Positions 17,355 through 25,945 of a DNA stretch of 64,000 nt are shown here, one piece after another. The stretch comes from Microbacterium croceum (GTDB lineage Bacteria; Actinomycetota; Actinomycetes; Actinomycetales; Microbacteriaceae), in assembly GCF_023091245.1 (NCBI RefSeq), contig NZ_JAHWXN010000001.1:1488001-1552000 (forward strand), read 5' to 3'. Both the position numbers and the translations under genes were made by a program. Position 1 is the stretch's first letter, and every line of letters starts with the position of its first letter. The notes below the pieces were generated by a model that saw only the letters and a list, made by a program, of their open reading frames with translations, did no database searches and was not told the origin of the DNA.

Positions 17355-18523
17355 TGATGCGTGCGGAAGGTACGGAGAGAACCGTTGCCGTTTTTGCCCC
17401 GCTTTACCCGCCGGCGTTTATGGGCGGCGGTCCGATCCGGTCCATTGCCGCGCTCGTTGCGGGCGCGCCCGAGGAAGTCCACGCGGTTGTCCTCACCAAG
17501 GACACCGACTTGGGAGCAAAGGTACCGATGGAGGTCGTCCGCAACAGCTGGAGCCGTAGTGACGGGGCTGACGTGTACTACGCCAGTATGCGATCGCCGT
17601 TCGACTACTGGCGCGCCCTCATCGCTCTGAGACGGACGAAACCCGCTCTGCTGCATTTCAACAGCTTTCTCAACCCACAGCTGACGATCTTCCCGCTCAT
17701 CCTCTGGCGCCTCGGATTCTGGGGACGGGCACGAGTCCTCCTGTCACCCCGAGGCGAGTTCGGGGAGGGTGCTCTTCAGCGACGTTCGGCGAAGAAGCGA
17801 ATCTACATGCGGTTCTTTCGGGTGCTCCGGATGCCTAAGGCGGTTATCTGGCACTCGACCGCTGCGCACGAGACGAGCGATCTCCGACGGATCTGGGGAG
17901 ATTCCTCCGTCGTCCTCGAACGCGAGAATGACACACTGCTCGCCGAAGTGTCGTCCCGTCCGCGAAGCGTCGACGGGCCGCTCCGAGCAGTCTTCCTCGG
18001 TCGAATCGTCGAGCACAAGGGACTGCACATCGCTCTAGAAGCTCTCGCTCATGTCGCCGGTTCTGTCCGTCTTGACGTGTACGGTTCGCGAGAGGACTCG
18101 ACGTACGGTGTTCGATGCGATGAGCTCGTCTCCCAACTACCTCCTCACGTGTCCGTCGAGTTCCATGGTCCGATTCGACCGGACCTCGTGGTCGACGTAC
18201 TGAAAGAGCACGAGCTTCTTCTGATGCCCACGGCTGGCGAGAACTTCGGGCACGTCATCGCGGAAGCCCTGTCGGCTTCCTGCGCCGTCGCTGTCACGCC
18301 ATTCACCCCGTGGACGGAAGATCTGTCCACGGGCGGTGGGTTCGTGTTGGACAGAGACGTCGCGTCGTGGACAACGTTCATCGATCAGTTCGCCGCAGAG
18401 CCACCCGCCGCACGGATGTCGCATCGCATAGCAGCCGGAGCGGCTTACGACCGGTGGCGCGGGCGCTCGCGCCCACCCCACCTCTGGACCTCAGCATTCG
18501 AACGCATCGAAGCGTCGGAGTGA
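17351..18523 (+). CDS. GT4 family glycosyltransferase
   Basis: A 390-residue GT-B enzyme. It starts at an ATG overlapping the upstream stop; two further ATGs follow in frame within the next six bases. The N-terminal domain has F-A-P-L-Y-P-P-A-F-M-G-G-G-P-I-R-S, with the glycine loop of this group, and L-S-P-R-G-E-F-G-E-G-A-L. The C-terminal domain has F-L-G-R-I-V-E-H-K-G-L-H and P-T-A-G-E-N-F-G-H-V-I-A-E-A-L, the E-x7-E-type nucleotide-sugar site. It should add one residue to the repeat unit or a side branch. It ends 10 bp from the converging dehydrogenase gene with no obvious terminator between. Confidence 0.83.
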   Translation: MMMRAEGTERTVAVFAPLYPPAFMGGGPIRSIAALVAGAPEEVHAVVLTKDTDLGAKVPMEVVRNSWSRSDGADVYYASMRSPFDYWRALIALRRTKPALLHFNSFLNPQLTIFPLILWRLGFWGRARVLLSPRGEFGEGALQRRSAKKRIYMRFFRVLRMPKAVIWHSTAAHETSDLRRIWGDSSVVLERENDTLLAEVSSRPRSVDGPLRAVFLGRIVEHKGLHIALEALAHVAGSVRLDVYGSREDSTYGVRCDELVSQLPPHVSVEFHGPIRPDLVVDVLKEHELLLMPTAGENFGHVIAEALSASCAVAVTPFTPWTEDLSTGGGFVLDRDVASWTTFIDQFAAEPPAARMSHRIAAGAAYDRWRGRSRPPHLWTSAFERIEASE

Positions 18524-18532
18524 TCGCGGGAC

Positions 18533-19813
18533 TCAGAGACGGTGGACGCTCTCGTGCGGAATCCTGTTGCGAGTGTCGAACACGACGACGCCGCCCTGAG
18601 CCGCCTGTTGCTCGAGCATGCCAAAGTCAAACTGATCATGGTCGGTGACCACGATCACAAGGTCTGCTTCTGAGACTGCTGATTCCGTGAGCTCGCGGCG
18701 TTCGACGTCCTTGGGCCAGCGGGCCTCGACGACGAATGGGTCTGCGGCATGCACGACGGCGCCGTATCCATTGAGCAGTTCGATGATTCGCAGCGCTGGA
18801 GATTCGCGGCTATCGCCGGAGTTCTTCTTGTAAGCGATTCCCGCCAGGAGAACAGTGGAACCGTTGAGTGATTTGCGCTTGTTGTTCAGCAACTCGATGA
18901 CCCTCTGAACAACATACGCAGGCATGTTCTCGTTGATGTCGTTCGCGAGTTCGACAAACCGGAAGCTCTTCCCGAGCGTGCGTCGAACTTGCCAGGAGAG
19001 GTAACTCGGGTCTACCGGAAGGCAGTGACCGCCCACGCCTGGGCCCGGAGTGAATTTCATGAATCCGAACGGTTTGGTCGCGGCGGCGTCGATCGACTCC
19101 CACACGTTGACGTCCAACTCATCGGCGAACACCGCGAGTTCGTTTACGAGGGCGATGTTGACGTGCCGGAACGTGTTCTCGAGCAGTTTTGTCAGTTCCG
19201 CCTCTTTCGGGCTGGACACCGGCACCGTTCGCTCAACCAAGGAGGAATAGAAGTCATCGACTCGCTCAAGCGAATCAGGGTCAATCCCGGAGACGACTTT
19301 CGGAGTGTTGACGAAGTTCCATCGAGGGTTTCCTGGATCGATGCGCTCCGGGCTGTAGCCGACGAAGAAATCCTTCCCAGCTCGGAGGCCGGATCCTTCT
19401 TCCAGCAGAGGCACGAGTAGTTCTTCGGTCGTTCCCGGGTAGGTTGTCGACTCCAGGATCACGGTTGCTCCCGCCGTCAGAAGGGAAGCGAGCGAGCGAG
19501 CAGCCGACTCGATGAAGGAGAGGTCGGGGAGAGTCTCTTTCAGCGGCGTGGGAACAGTGATGACCGCGACTCCGAAGTCGAGGGCGAGACCGTAGTCGGT
19601 GCTGGCGCGGTACTTGCCCGAGTCCAGTGCTGCCTGCACGGTCGCCCCGTCGATGTCCTCCACGAAAGATCGGCCTGCGTTGAGAGCGTCGACCCTCACT
19701 CTGTCGAGATCGAGGCCTACGACCTCGTAGCCCACTTCCACGGCGCGCATGGCGAGTGGGAGACCCACGTAGCCCTGACCGATGACGACGACGGTGCGTG
19801 AACGGCCGGACAT
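18533..19813 (-). CDS. Nucleotide-sugar (UDP-HexNAc type) dehydrogenase, WecC/WbpA family
   Basis: A 426-residue NAD-dependent four-electron dehydrogenase. Visible are the N-terminal V-V-V-I-G-Q-G-Y-V-G-L-P (NAD binding), E-S-T-T-Y-P-G-T-T, the central T-K-L-L-E-N-T-F-R-H-V-N-I-A helix with catalytic Lys/Asn, the catalytic Cys in G-P-G-V-G-G-H-C-L-P-V-D-P, and the C-terminal G-I-A-Y-K-K-N-S-G-D-S-R-E-S-P. It would oxidise a UDP-N-acetylhexosamine to the uronic acid. The ATG at 19813 has GGAG 6 nt upstream, so it is preferred over ATG 19843. It diverges from the nucleotidyltransferase-fold gene, with 125 bp between the chosen starts. The exact sugar is not settled by sequence. Confidence 0.86.
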   Translation of the reverse strand: MSGRSRTVVVIGQGYVGLPLAMRAVEVGYEVVGLDLDRVRVDALNAGRSFVEDIDGATVQAALDSGKYRASTDYGLALDFGVAVITVPTPLKETLPDLSFIESAARSLASLLTAGATVILESTTYPGTTEELLVPLLEEGSGLRAGKDFFVGYSPERIDPGNPRWNFVNTPKVVSGIDPDSLERVDDFYSSLVERTVPVSSPKEAELTKLLENTFRHVNIALVNELAVFADELDVNVWESIDAAATKPFGFMKFTPGPGVGGHCLPVDPSYLSWQVRRTLGKSFRFVELANDINENMPAYVVQRVIELLNNKRKSLNGSTVLLAGIAYKKNSGDSRESPALRIIELLNGYGAVVHAADPFVVEARWPKDVERRELTESAVSEADLVIVVTDHDQFDFGMLEQQAAQGGVVVFDTRNRIPHESVHRL

Positions 19814-19938
19814 CGAGTCTCCATTCGGATGGGAGGGTGACATATGCTTCGCATCGTCACGACATAGTCTTTCATGGAGATGGTCTGTCGGACGATCAGC
19901 GGCGGATTGCCGCAAGAACAGGTGAGGATAACGTTCCG

Positions 19939-21027
19939 GTGCGTAGGTGGATCGCGGTCAGCAATGGCGCGGTCGACGTGCGTGGGCTTGAGTACGACGT
20001 CGAGGGGGCTGAAGCCGAGATCGCCATCACACCTGTTCTGCCAGGACAGCCTCTCGTTATCGCCGGTGACGTGGCGGAGCTCTGGCGATCTCTGTTCGGA
20101 CAGGGCGTGACCGACGAGCATCTCTCGGATCAAGATCGCGAGTTGGTGCGCGAGTTCGTGAGCGCTGGAATCGCGGACGCCGCGGAGGGAGACGAACGGG
20201 GCATCGAGAGCATCGGGCCTCTCTGGTTCGAATCACTTCTCCATGAGTTGGTCAGTGCCCTGGTCTGCCGAATCGCTCAGAGTCACGACATACGATGCTT
20301 GCTCATCAAAGGCCCCACACTTCATGCGCAGGGCCTTCGGAGTCGTCGCCATTCCGGCGATGTGGATGTCCTGGTCGACCCAGCGCGAGCATCGGATTTG
20401 GTCCGAGCGATCGAGCAGTGGGGGTGGAGCGCACGCCCCAACCCGATGAGTGGCACACCGCTGCCGCACTCTGTCACTCTCACGCCGCAGTCGTGGGGAT
20501 GCGAGATCGATGTGCACTTTCGATATCCCGGAATAGGTGTCGACCCGCACGAATCGTTTGCGAAGCTCTGGGAAGCTGCAGAGCAGCGTTCGTTCGCCGG
20601 GATCGACGGGTACACGCCCGCCACTCATGCGCATGCTCTCATCCAGGCACTCACCCTTGCGCGTCCCTCTGCGGGCCTGGAGCGGACAGGAAGGCACGGC
20701 GAGTCCGCTTCGGTGTTGAAGAAGGGAGGCGTCGAGGTGCTGCGACTCGCCGATCAGCTCGACGCGGTCGGTGCGCTCCAACGGGAATTTGCATCCGCTT
20801 TTCCCGAGAGCGACGTGTCCTCCGCCCGCCCTCCGGACGAGTGGATCTGGTTGTCTCAGCCGAACCCTGCCCTGACCTATCTGCACATGCTGAGGTCGGT
20901 TCCTCTCAGAGACAAGGCATCCGTGCTTTGGAAGATCCTGGTCAGCCGACGCCCGACAGCGGACAACCGGCGCGAGTCACTGATTCGCCGATGGAGTCGT
21001 GGGCTCACGCAGCTGCTCTCGCGATGA
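19939..21027 (+). CDS. Nucleotidyltransferase-fold protein (NTP_transf_5 type) with possible PqqD-like N-terminus
   Basis: A 362-residue protein. Residues from about 110 carry L-L-I-K-G-P-T-L-H-A-Q-G-L-R and R-R-H-S-G-D-V-D-V-L-V-D, the G-D-x-D-x-L-V active-site pattern of the NTP_transf_5 family (PF14907). The N-terminal about 80 residues, with G-D-V-A-E-L-W-R-S-L-F and a helical stretch ending R-E-F-V-S-A-G-I-A, resemble a PqqD-type domain, though weakly. The GTG at 19939 is chosen because AGGTGAGG lies 11 nt upstream; the open frame back to 19798 runs through the dehydrogenase promoter and start. Proteins of this family often sit in exopolysaccharide loci with HPr-kinase-like and PqqD genes. 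Their reaction is unknown to me. Confidence 0.72.
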   Translation: MRRWIAVSNGAVDVRGLEYDVEGAEAEIAITPVLPGQPLVIAGDVAELWRSLFGQGVTDEHLSDQDRELVREFVSAGIADAAEGDERGIESIGPLWFESLLHELVSALVCRIAQSHDIRCLLIKGPTLHAQGLRSRRHSGDVDVLVDPARASDLVRAIEQWGWSARPNPMSGTPLPHSVTLTPQSWGCEIDVHFRYPGIGVDPHESFAKLWEAAEQRSFAGIDGYTPATHAHALIQALTLARPSAGLERTGRHGESASVLKKGGVEVLRLADQLDAVGALQREFASAFPESDVSSARPPDEWIWLSQPNPALTYLHMLRSVPLRDKASVLWKILVSRRPTADNRRESLIRRWSRGLTQLLSR

Positions 21028-21051
21028 TCTGATCCGGGGCGAGCAGCCCGG

Positions 21052-21081
21052 CAGAACTGAGCGTTGGGATGCTCAGTTCTG
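21052..21081 (+). terminator. Strong hairpin terminator after the nucleotidyltransferase-fold gene
   Basis: A perfect 11-bp inverted repeat, CAGAACTGAGC / GCTCAGTTCTG, with an 8-nt loop lies 24 bp past the stop codon. There is no T-run. It separates the gene from the DUF4012 gene 98 bp further on, which probably has its own promoter in that gap. Confidence 0.75.
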
Positions 21082-21178
21082 GGGCAGCTACAGCGCGAGT
21101 CGCCGTCCGGTTCTGAGCTGCAAGCGGACCCGAGGAAGGCGTACGAAACGCCCAGCGAACTGCGCTTGAATAGAGGCG

Positions 21179-23035
21179 ATGTCGACTTCGAACCAGACCC
21201 GAGCCAGCCTGCGGGAAGCCGCGGACCGACGCGACAGGCGCCGGTCGCGTCGTCGCAGCATCGTCTGGATCGTCGTGAGCGTGCTGATCGCCCTGGTCGC
21301 CGCGGTGCTCGTCGTCGCCGGCATCGCTGTGTCGAAAGCGCTCACGGTGCGGGATGCCCTTACCCCGGCTGTCCCCATCGCCAGTGGTCTCCCATCCAAG
21401 GTCGTGTCTGGTGATGCGGCCGGCGCGACTGCTGATGCCGCCTCGTTGAAAGAGCTCTCTGAGAAGGCGGCGGACCAGACGAGCGGTGCCGATTGGCGCG
21501 TGGCGGAGTGGATCCCCTTTCTCGGGCCGAATCTCTCGGCTATTCGTACGGCGGCCGAGAGCATCGACGAGATCTCGGACTTCGCCGTCGCCGCTGTGCC
21601 GAATCTCGACCTCGCGGCGTTCCGCCCCGTCGACGGAGCCGTGGACCTCGCGGCCGTCCGCCGTCTCGAAGAGATCGCTTCGGATGGTGCGGCGATTTTC
21701 GCGTCGATCAACGACCGTATCGACGCGACCGATCGCGGGGCGCTGCTGCCGCAGGTCGACAGCGCGCTCGGCAGCCTGGACGACGCCGTGAGCGGTGTCG
21801 ACGACACGCTGGGCACCCTCGCCCCGATACTCGACGTGCTGCCTGCAGCCCTTGGCGAAGGGGGCACCCGGACCTACCTCCTCATGTTCCAGGGCAACTC
21901 GGAGCTGCGTGCATCCGGAGGTAACCCCGCGGCTCTTGCTCTTGTCACCGCGACCGACGGGCGGATAGAACTCACCACCCAGGCGACGAGTGTGCAGTTC
22001 GCCAACGCCCGCCCGGAGAGTATCTCGCCGCTCGACGATGAGACCGAGAACATCTACTCCGACATCATCGGCAGGTGGATTCCCAACCTCACCGCAACAC
22101 CTGACTTTCCCACCTCGGTCGACATCATCCGAGCCTGGTGGGCAGACGAAGGTCTCCCTCCCTTCGACGACGTCATCTCGACCGATCCGGTTGCCCTCAG
22201 CTATCTCCTCAAGGCCACCGGACCTATCCCGTTGTCGACGGGTGAGACTCTGACGAGCGAGAACGCGGTGTCATTGCTTCTCAACGAGGTCTACTTCAAC
22301 TACGGAGAGATAGTCCCCGGTGAACCTGCGGACGGAGCCGCCCAGGATATGTTCTTCGCCGCAGCCGCCGCGCAGATCTTCGACACGCTGACCAAAGGCG
22401 TGAGCAACCCCATGGCGTTCCTCGACGGACTGCGTCGGGCCTCCGACGAGGGACGGATGAAGATCTGGTCGTCGAACGAGCAGATCGAGGCGATGCTGTC
22501 CGGTACGAAACTGGCGGGCACGCTCCCGCAGAGCAACGACCCACAGACGATCTCCGGCGTGTACTTCAACGACACGACCGGCGCCAAGACCGACTACTAC
22601 GCTGATGCCACAGTGACCAGCAGTACGGATCAGTGCACGGCGTCCGGAGCGCCGACCTTCCAGCAGACGATCATCTTCGAGAACAACATCACCCCTGACC
22701 AGGCCGCTGCTCTTCCTTACTTCATCACCGGTCGGCACTACCGACCGGGCGATATCGCCACCGACGTCGTCGTCTACACACCCGTGGGCGCGACGATCGA
22801 GTCGTGGAACGTCGAAGGAGCGCAGAGCTCGAAGCTCATGTCGGAGGGAACGCATCTCGGGCGATCCGTCGTGCGGATCAGCGTAGTGACCACGCCGCAG
22901 ACCGCGGCGACCATCACCGTCTCGATGAAGGGGGCCGACGGCACCACAGGCGCCGACTACGGTGATTACGACGTCTGGACCACTCCCATGGTCCGGGAGA
23001 CGCCCGTGACCATCGAGTCGCCTGGCTGCAAGTGA
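21179..23035 (+). CDS. DUF4012 domain-containing membrane-anchored protein
   Basis: A 618-residue protein. A basic N-terminus (residues 8-27) is followed by one transmembrane segment (about 28-52) and a large extracytoplasmic region. The segment around Y-L-L-M-F-Q-G-N-S-E-L-R-A-S-G-G, followed by T-D-P-V-A-L-S-Y-L-L, is the signature of DUF4012, a family common in actinobacterial cell-surface polysaccharide loci. Its biochemical function is not known; a role in glycan assembly or attachment outside the membrane is inference. Two Cys occur in the last third (C-T-A-S-G and the C-terminal G-C-K). The gene converges on the signal peptidase gene with a 7-bp gap. Confidence 0.85.
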   Translation: MSTSNQTRASLREAADRRDRRRSRRRSIVWIVVSVLIALVAAVLVVAGIAVSKALTVRDALTPAVPIASGLPSKVVSGDAAGATADAASLKELSEKAADQTSGADWRVAEWIPFLGPNLSAIRTAAESIDEISDFAVAAVPNLDLAAFRPVDGAVDLAAVRRLEEIASDGAAIFASINDRIDATDRGALLPQVDSALGSLDDAVSGVDDTLGTLAPILDVLPAALGEGGTRTYLLMFQGNSELRASGGNPAALALVTATDGRIELTTQATSVQFANARPESISPLDDETENIYSDIIGRWIPNLTATPDFPTSVDIIRAWWADEGLPPFDDVISTDPVALSYLLKATGPIPLSTGETLTSENAVSLLLNEVYFNYGEIVPGEPADGAAQDMFFAAAAAQIFDTLTKGVSNPMAFLDGLRRASDEGRMKIWSSNEQIEAMLSGTKLAGTLPQSNDPQTISGVYFNDTTGAKTDYYADATVTSSTDQCTASGAPTFQQTIIFENNITPDQAAALPYFITGRHYRPGDIATDVVVYTPVGATIESWNVEGAQSSKLMSEGTHLGRSVVRISVVTTPQTAATITVSMKGADGTTGADYGDYDVWTTPMVRETPVTIESPGCK

Positions 23036-23042
23036 TCGCTCG

Positions 23043-23732
23043 CTACGGCCCACCCCACCGACTGACCGGCCACAGGATCGCCCCGGCCTCGCCGAACACG
23101 TCGTCACGCGTCATCCAGCGGAAGCAGCTGTCGTCCGCTGTGGGGTTGCCCCGGCAGGGATAGGCGGAGTCCGCGGAGTTCGCGCGGTTGTCGCCGAGCA
23201 CGAGGTAGGAGTCTTCCGGCACGGTGACGTCGGGGAAGCACCGTGTCGACACGGGCGTGGTGTCGCAGTCCAGCTCCCCGGCGACGTACGGCAGGTTCTC
23301 TGCGACGTAGGGCTCGTCGAGCGGTTCGCCGTCGACGAGCACCGATCCGTTCGCGTCACAGCACTCGACGGTCTGTCCGGGCCTCGCGATCACACGCTTG
23401 ACGAGAACGTACGGGCGGATCCCCGTGGTCTCGCCGAGCCAGTGCAGGGCTGCGGAGACGGGGTTGCTGCTCACGGCGGGCTCGTCGCCCCAGTTCGCGT
23501 CCGGGCGGAAGACCACGATGTCACCAGGGGCGGGATCGGCCGCGACGTAGGCGAGGCGGTTCACGATCAACCGGTCTCCCGGCTGCAGCGTCGGTGCCAT
23601 GGAGCTCGATGACGGCTGGCCGATGAAGGCGACCACCACGAGCGTGAGCGCGAGAGCGAGTCCGACATGGAACCATACGCTGCGGAACGGAGTGCGGCGC
23701 CGTCGAGGTTCCTCGGTGGTGGTCATCATCAT
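23043..23732 (-). CDS. lepB: Type I signal peptidase
   Basis: A 229-residue membrane protease that cleaves signal peptides. One transmembrane helix (about 19-39) precedes box B, P-S-S-S-S-M-A-P-T-L with catalytic Ser44. The general base is Lys112 in V-L-V-K-R-V-I-A, and box E is G-D-N-R-A-N-S-A-D-S. The first of three consecutive ATGs has GGAG 6 nt upstream and is chosen as start; the frame beyond it is antisense to the next gene. The extracytoplasmic part holds six Cys in three groups (C-C-D, C-x8-C, C-x9-C), so disulfides are likely. Its place in the polysaccharide/export region hints at a dedicated second peptidase, but a housekeeping role is equally possible. Confidence 0.92.
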   Translation of the reverse strand: MMMTTTEEPRRRRTPFRSVWFHVGLALALTLVVVAFIGQPSSSSMAPTLQPGDRLIVNRLAYVAADPAPGDIVVFRPDANWGDEPAVSSNPVSAALHWLGETTGIRPYVLVKRVIARPGQTVECCDANGSVLVDGEPLDEPYVAENLPYVAGELDCDTTPVSTRCFPDVTVPEDSYLVLGDNRANSADSAYPCRGNPTADDSCFRWMTRDDVFGEAGAILWPVSRWGGP

Positions 23733-23780
23733 GACGTTCTCCGGTCGCGCAGTCGGGGGCACACCCAATAGTGTCAAAGA

Positions 23781-24851
23781 ATGGGTCGAGAAGCCGACGT
23801 CGAGATGCAGCGCTCCGCCTCGGCCCCTGTCTCTCGGTCGGGGGCCAGGCTCCTGATCCCCGACGTGCTCCGCGGTATCGCGATCGTGGCGATGGTCATC
23901 GCCCATGCCGCCCCATTCGTGCCCTCGCGTCCGGGAGCGGTCTCGTTCGTCATCTCCATGTTCAGCGAGATGGCTTCCCCCTTGTTCGCGCTGGTGATGG
24001 GCCTGTCGGCGCAGCTGGTCTGGAGTCGGCATCCTCAGGTGGGGATCACGCTCCTGCAGCAAGTTCTGCGGGGCTTGTTCCTGATCGCTCTCGGTGTGTG
24101 GATGGCCACCTGGGGTTCCTGGGTGGCGGTCATCCTCGCGTACCTCGGTGTGCTGATCATCATCGGTGCCCCGATCCTGCTCGCGCGGACCCCCGTGGTG
24201 ATCGTGATCTCGGCGGTCCTGCTCGTCGCCAGCCAGCCGCTGGTGGCGGCCGCTCGTGGTTGGATCTGGGTCTACACCGCCCCCGAGCCGATCCGGGAGC
24301 TGATGACCTGGATCTTCCTCGGGCCGCAGTACCGTGTGGTCAATCTGCTGCCGTTCTTCCTGCTCGGCGCTCTGCTCGTCCGACACGGATTCCGCAGGGA
24401 TGCGGTGCTGTGGACGATGGCGGGCATCGCACCGGTCGCCTACCTCACCTGGGGCCTCATGGCCTTCACAGACCTGGTGCCCACCCAGTCGGGCAACTAC
24501 ACCGATACGGCGCGCGACATCGGGTTGGTGTTCGCCGCGTACGTCCTGGTCGTCCTCGCCGCGACCACGAAGCCGGGCGGTGCCCGGCGCTTCTGGGACG
24601 CCGTCTTCCTGCCGCTACGCGCGTGCGGCCAGATGGCACTGTCGCTCTATTTGCTGCATGTCGCACTCATCGCGCTCTGGAACAATGCCTACGGCCGCCC
24701 TGCGGAGAACCTCTACCTGGGCTGGCTCGTGATCGTGCCAGGGATGATCGTGGTGGGGTGGATGTGGTGGCGCTTCGTCGGCACCGGTCCGGTGGAATGG
24801 GTCATGGGATGGCTCACCGGGCGTCCGAAACCGGTGCGTCGCTCCGCCTAG
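23781..24851 (+). CDS. Multi-pass membrane protein, HGSNAT/DUF418-type acyltransferase-like
   Basis: A 356-residue protein with about ten membrane helices. The first helix begins R-L-L-I-P-D-V-L-R-G-I-A-I-V-A-M-V-I-A-H, the conserved opening of heparan-alpha-glucosaminide acetyltransferase-like and DUF418 proteins, which are thought to move acyl groups across the membrane onto sugars. A later helix pair carries M-A-L-S-L-Y-L-L-H, also seen in this superfamily. It may acylate the surface polysaccharide, but this is inference. A TAGTGT hexamer ends exactly 6 nt before the ATG with no Shine-Dalgarno, so translation is probably leaderless. It diverges from lepB and converges on the MauE fusion gene. 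Confidence 0.72.
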   Translation: MGREADVEMQRSASAPVSRSGARLLIPDVLRGIAIVAMVIAHAAPFVPSRPGAVSFVISMFSEMASPLFALVMGLSAQLVWSRHPQVGITLLQQVLRGLFLIALGVWMATWGSWVAVILAYLGVLIIIGAPILLARTPVVIVISAVLLVASQPLVAAARGWIWVYTAPEPIRELMTWIFLGPQYRVVNLLPFFLLGALLVRHGFRRDAVLWTMAGIAPVAYLTWGLMAFTDLVPTQSGNYTDTARDIGLVFAAYVLVVLAATTKPGGARRFWDAVFLPLRACGQMALSLYLLHVALIALWNNAYGRPAENLYLGWLVIVPGMIVVGWMWWRFVGTGPVEWVMGWLTGRPKPVRRSA

Positions 24852-24862
24852 TGGACAGCGCT

Positions 24863-25855
24863 TCAGGCCGTCGCCTCGTCTGCGACGGCGACGATGCTGC
24901 CGACCAACTGACCGATCTCCTCGGAACCCCGTGCGAGAGGACCGGCCTGGGCTCCGTCCGTGCCGATCAGTGCGGCGACCGGGCGCGCGGCGCCGATCTC
25001 GAGCGCTCCGCCCAGCGAACCGCCGATATCGAGCGCGAAGTGAGCCGCGGCGGGCAGCGGGTGCGTCGGCAGTGCTGCCATGGGGCCGCTGGAAGCGCGC
25101 TGGATGACGTAGATCTCGACCAGCGACGCGAGGGCGTCCTGGGCGTGGATGACCGTGTCGAGGGCCGTCGCACAGGCATGGCACCCCGGTGAGACGAACA
25201 GCAGCAGGCGCCCCCGGACCCCTGGCGCGAGAACGTCGACGACCTCTGGGCCGGCGGGGACGAGCACGGCGCCATCGCTGCGCGCGATCGCGGAGGGCGA
25301 CGACGGAGCGGATGAGGAGGTCCGAGCGATCGACCAGACGCCGAGCGCGATGAGGGTCGCCGCCGCGAGCGCGCCGATCGAGCCGTTCCCCGCCGATCCT
25401 GAGCCCAGTAGGAGGGGCACACCTGTGGATCGACCGGTGACGGCGAGCAGGAGCAGAGCCGGGGCGAACAGCAGGAATGCCACGGACGCCAGCACTGCGT
25501 TGCGGAAGATCAGCCGGGGGCCGATCGCGGCAGGGAGCCATGCGCCGAAGCAGCCGCAGTCCTCCGTTGCCCCCAAGCGATACGCGCGGATCACCGCGAT
25601 CAGGAGTCCTCCGGCGAGGAGGAGTGCCGCACCGGCGGCGGCGACGAAGAGCCAGCCCGTCGTCACGACCAGCGCGACGGCGACGAGGGCTTCGAGAAGG
25701 ATGAGCGCCGTGGACGCGGCCTCTGTGCGGGCGATGGGGATCCGCAGCGCGTCTAAGGCCGCGCGGCCGCGATCGGGAGCGCGGAGCTTGCCGACCGCGC
25801 TCATGGCGAAGATCACGGCGAGGAACACCGCCGCAGGGAGGAGGAACGCGCTCAT
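24863..25855 (-). CDS. MauE/DoxX-like membrane protein fused to a thioredoxin-fold domain
   Basis: A 330-residue protein. Residues 1-178 form five or so helices of the MauE/DoxX redox-associated type (S-A-V-G-K-L-R-A-P-D after helix 1) with a C-G-C motif (C100, C102) at E-D-C-G-C-F-G. Residues 195-330 look like a thioredoxin fold, with L-L-L-F-V-S-P-G-C-H-A-C carrying a C-H-A-C active site (C225, C228). Such proteins relay disulfides or reducing power across the membrane. The upstream gene in the same direction encodes a Tat-exported protein with exactly two Cys, a plausible client, but a strong hairpin lies between them. Domain calls are by motif; function is inference. Confidence 0.8.
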   Translation of the reverse strand: MSAFLLPAAVFLAVIFAMSAVGKLRAPDRGRAALDALRIPIARTEAASTALILLEALVAVALVVTTGWLFVAAAGAALLLAGGLLIAVIRAYRLGATEDCGCFGAWLPAAIGPRLIFRNAVLASVAFLLFAPALLLLAVTGRSTGVPLLLGSGSAGNGSIGALAAATLIALGVWSIARTSSSAPSSPSAIARSDGAVLVPAGPEVVDVLAPGVRGRLLLFVSPGCHACATALDTVIHAQDALASLVEIYVIQRASSGPMAALPTHPLPAAAHFALDIGGSLGGALEIGAARPVAALIGTDGAQAGPLARGSEEIGQLVGSIVAVADEATA

Positions 25856-25874
25856 GTCATCATCATCCTGGATA

Positions 25875-25914
25875 GCGAGAGCGGTCGAGCTCCGTGGAGC
25901 CCGACCGCTCTCGC
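25875..25914 (-). terminator. Strong hairpin after the Tat-exported protein gene
   Basis: An almost perfect 19-bp inverted repeat (arms starting GCGAGAGCGGTCG and ending CGACCGCTCTCGC) with a tiny loop lies between the stop of the Tat-protein gene and the MauE fusion gene. It should end or strongly reduce transcription from the cassette promoter, making the exported protein more abundant than the redox protein. Confidence 0.8.
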
Positions 25915-25945
25915 TGGCCCGCAGGCGCGGGTCGTGCGAGGTGGA

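Noticed and set aside
23771..25192. 473-codon plus-strand frame over the acyltransferase-like gene
   Set aside because: Second-frame shadow rich in Arg, Gly and Pro; the membrane protein frame with its leaderless promoter explains the region.
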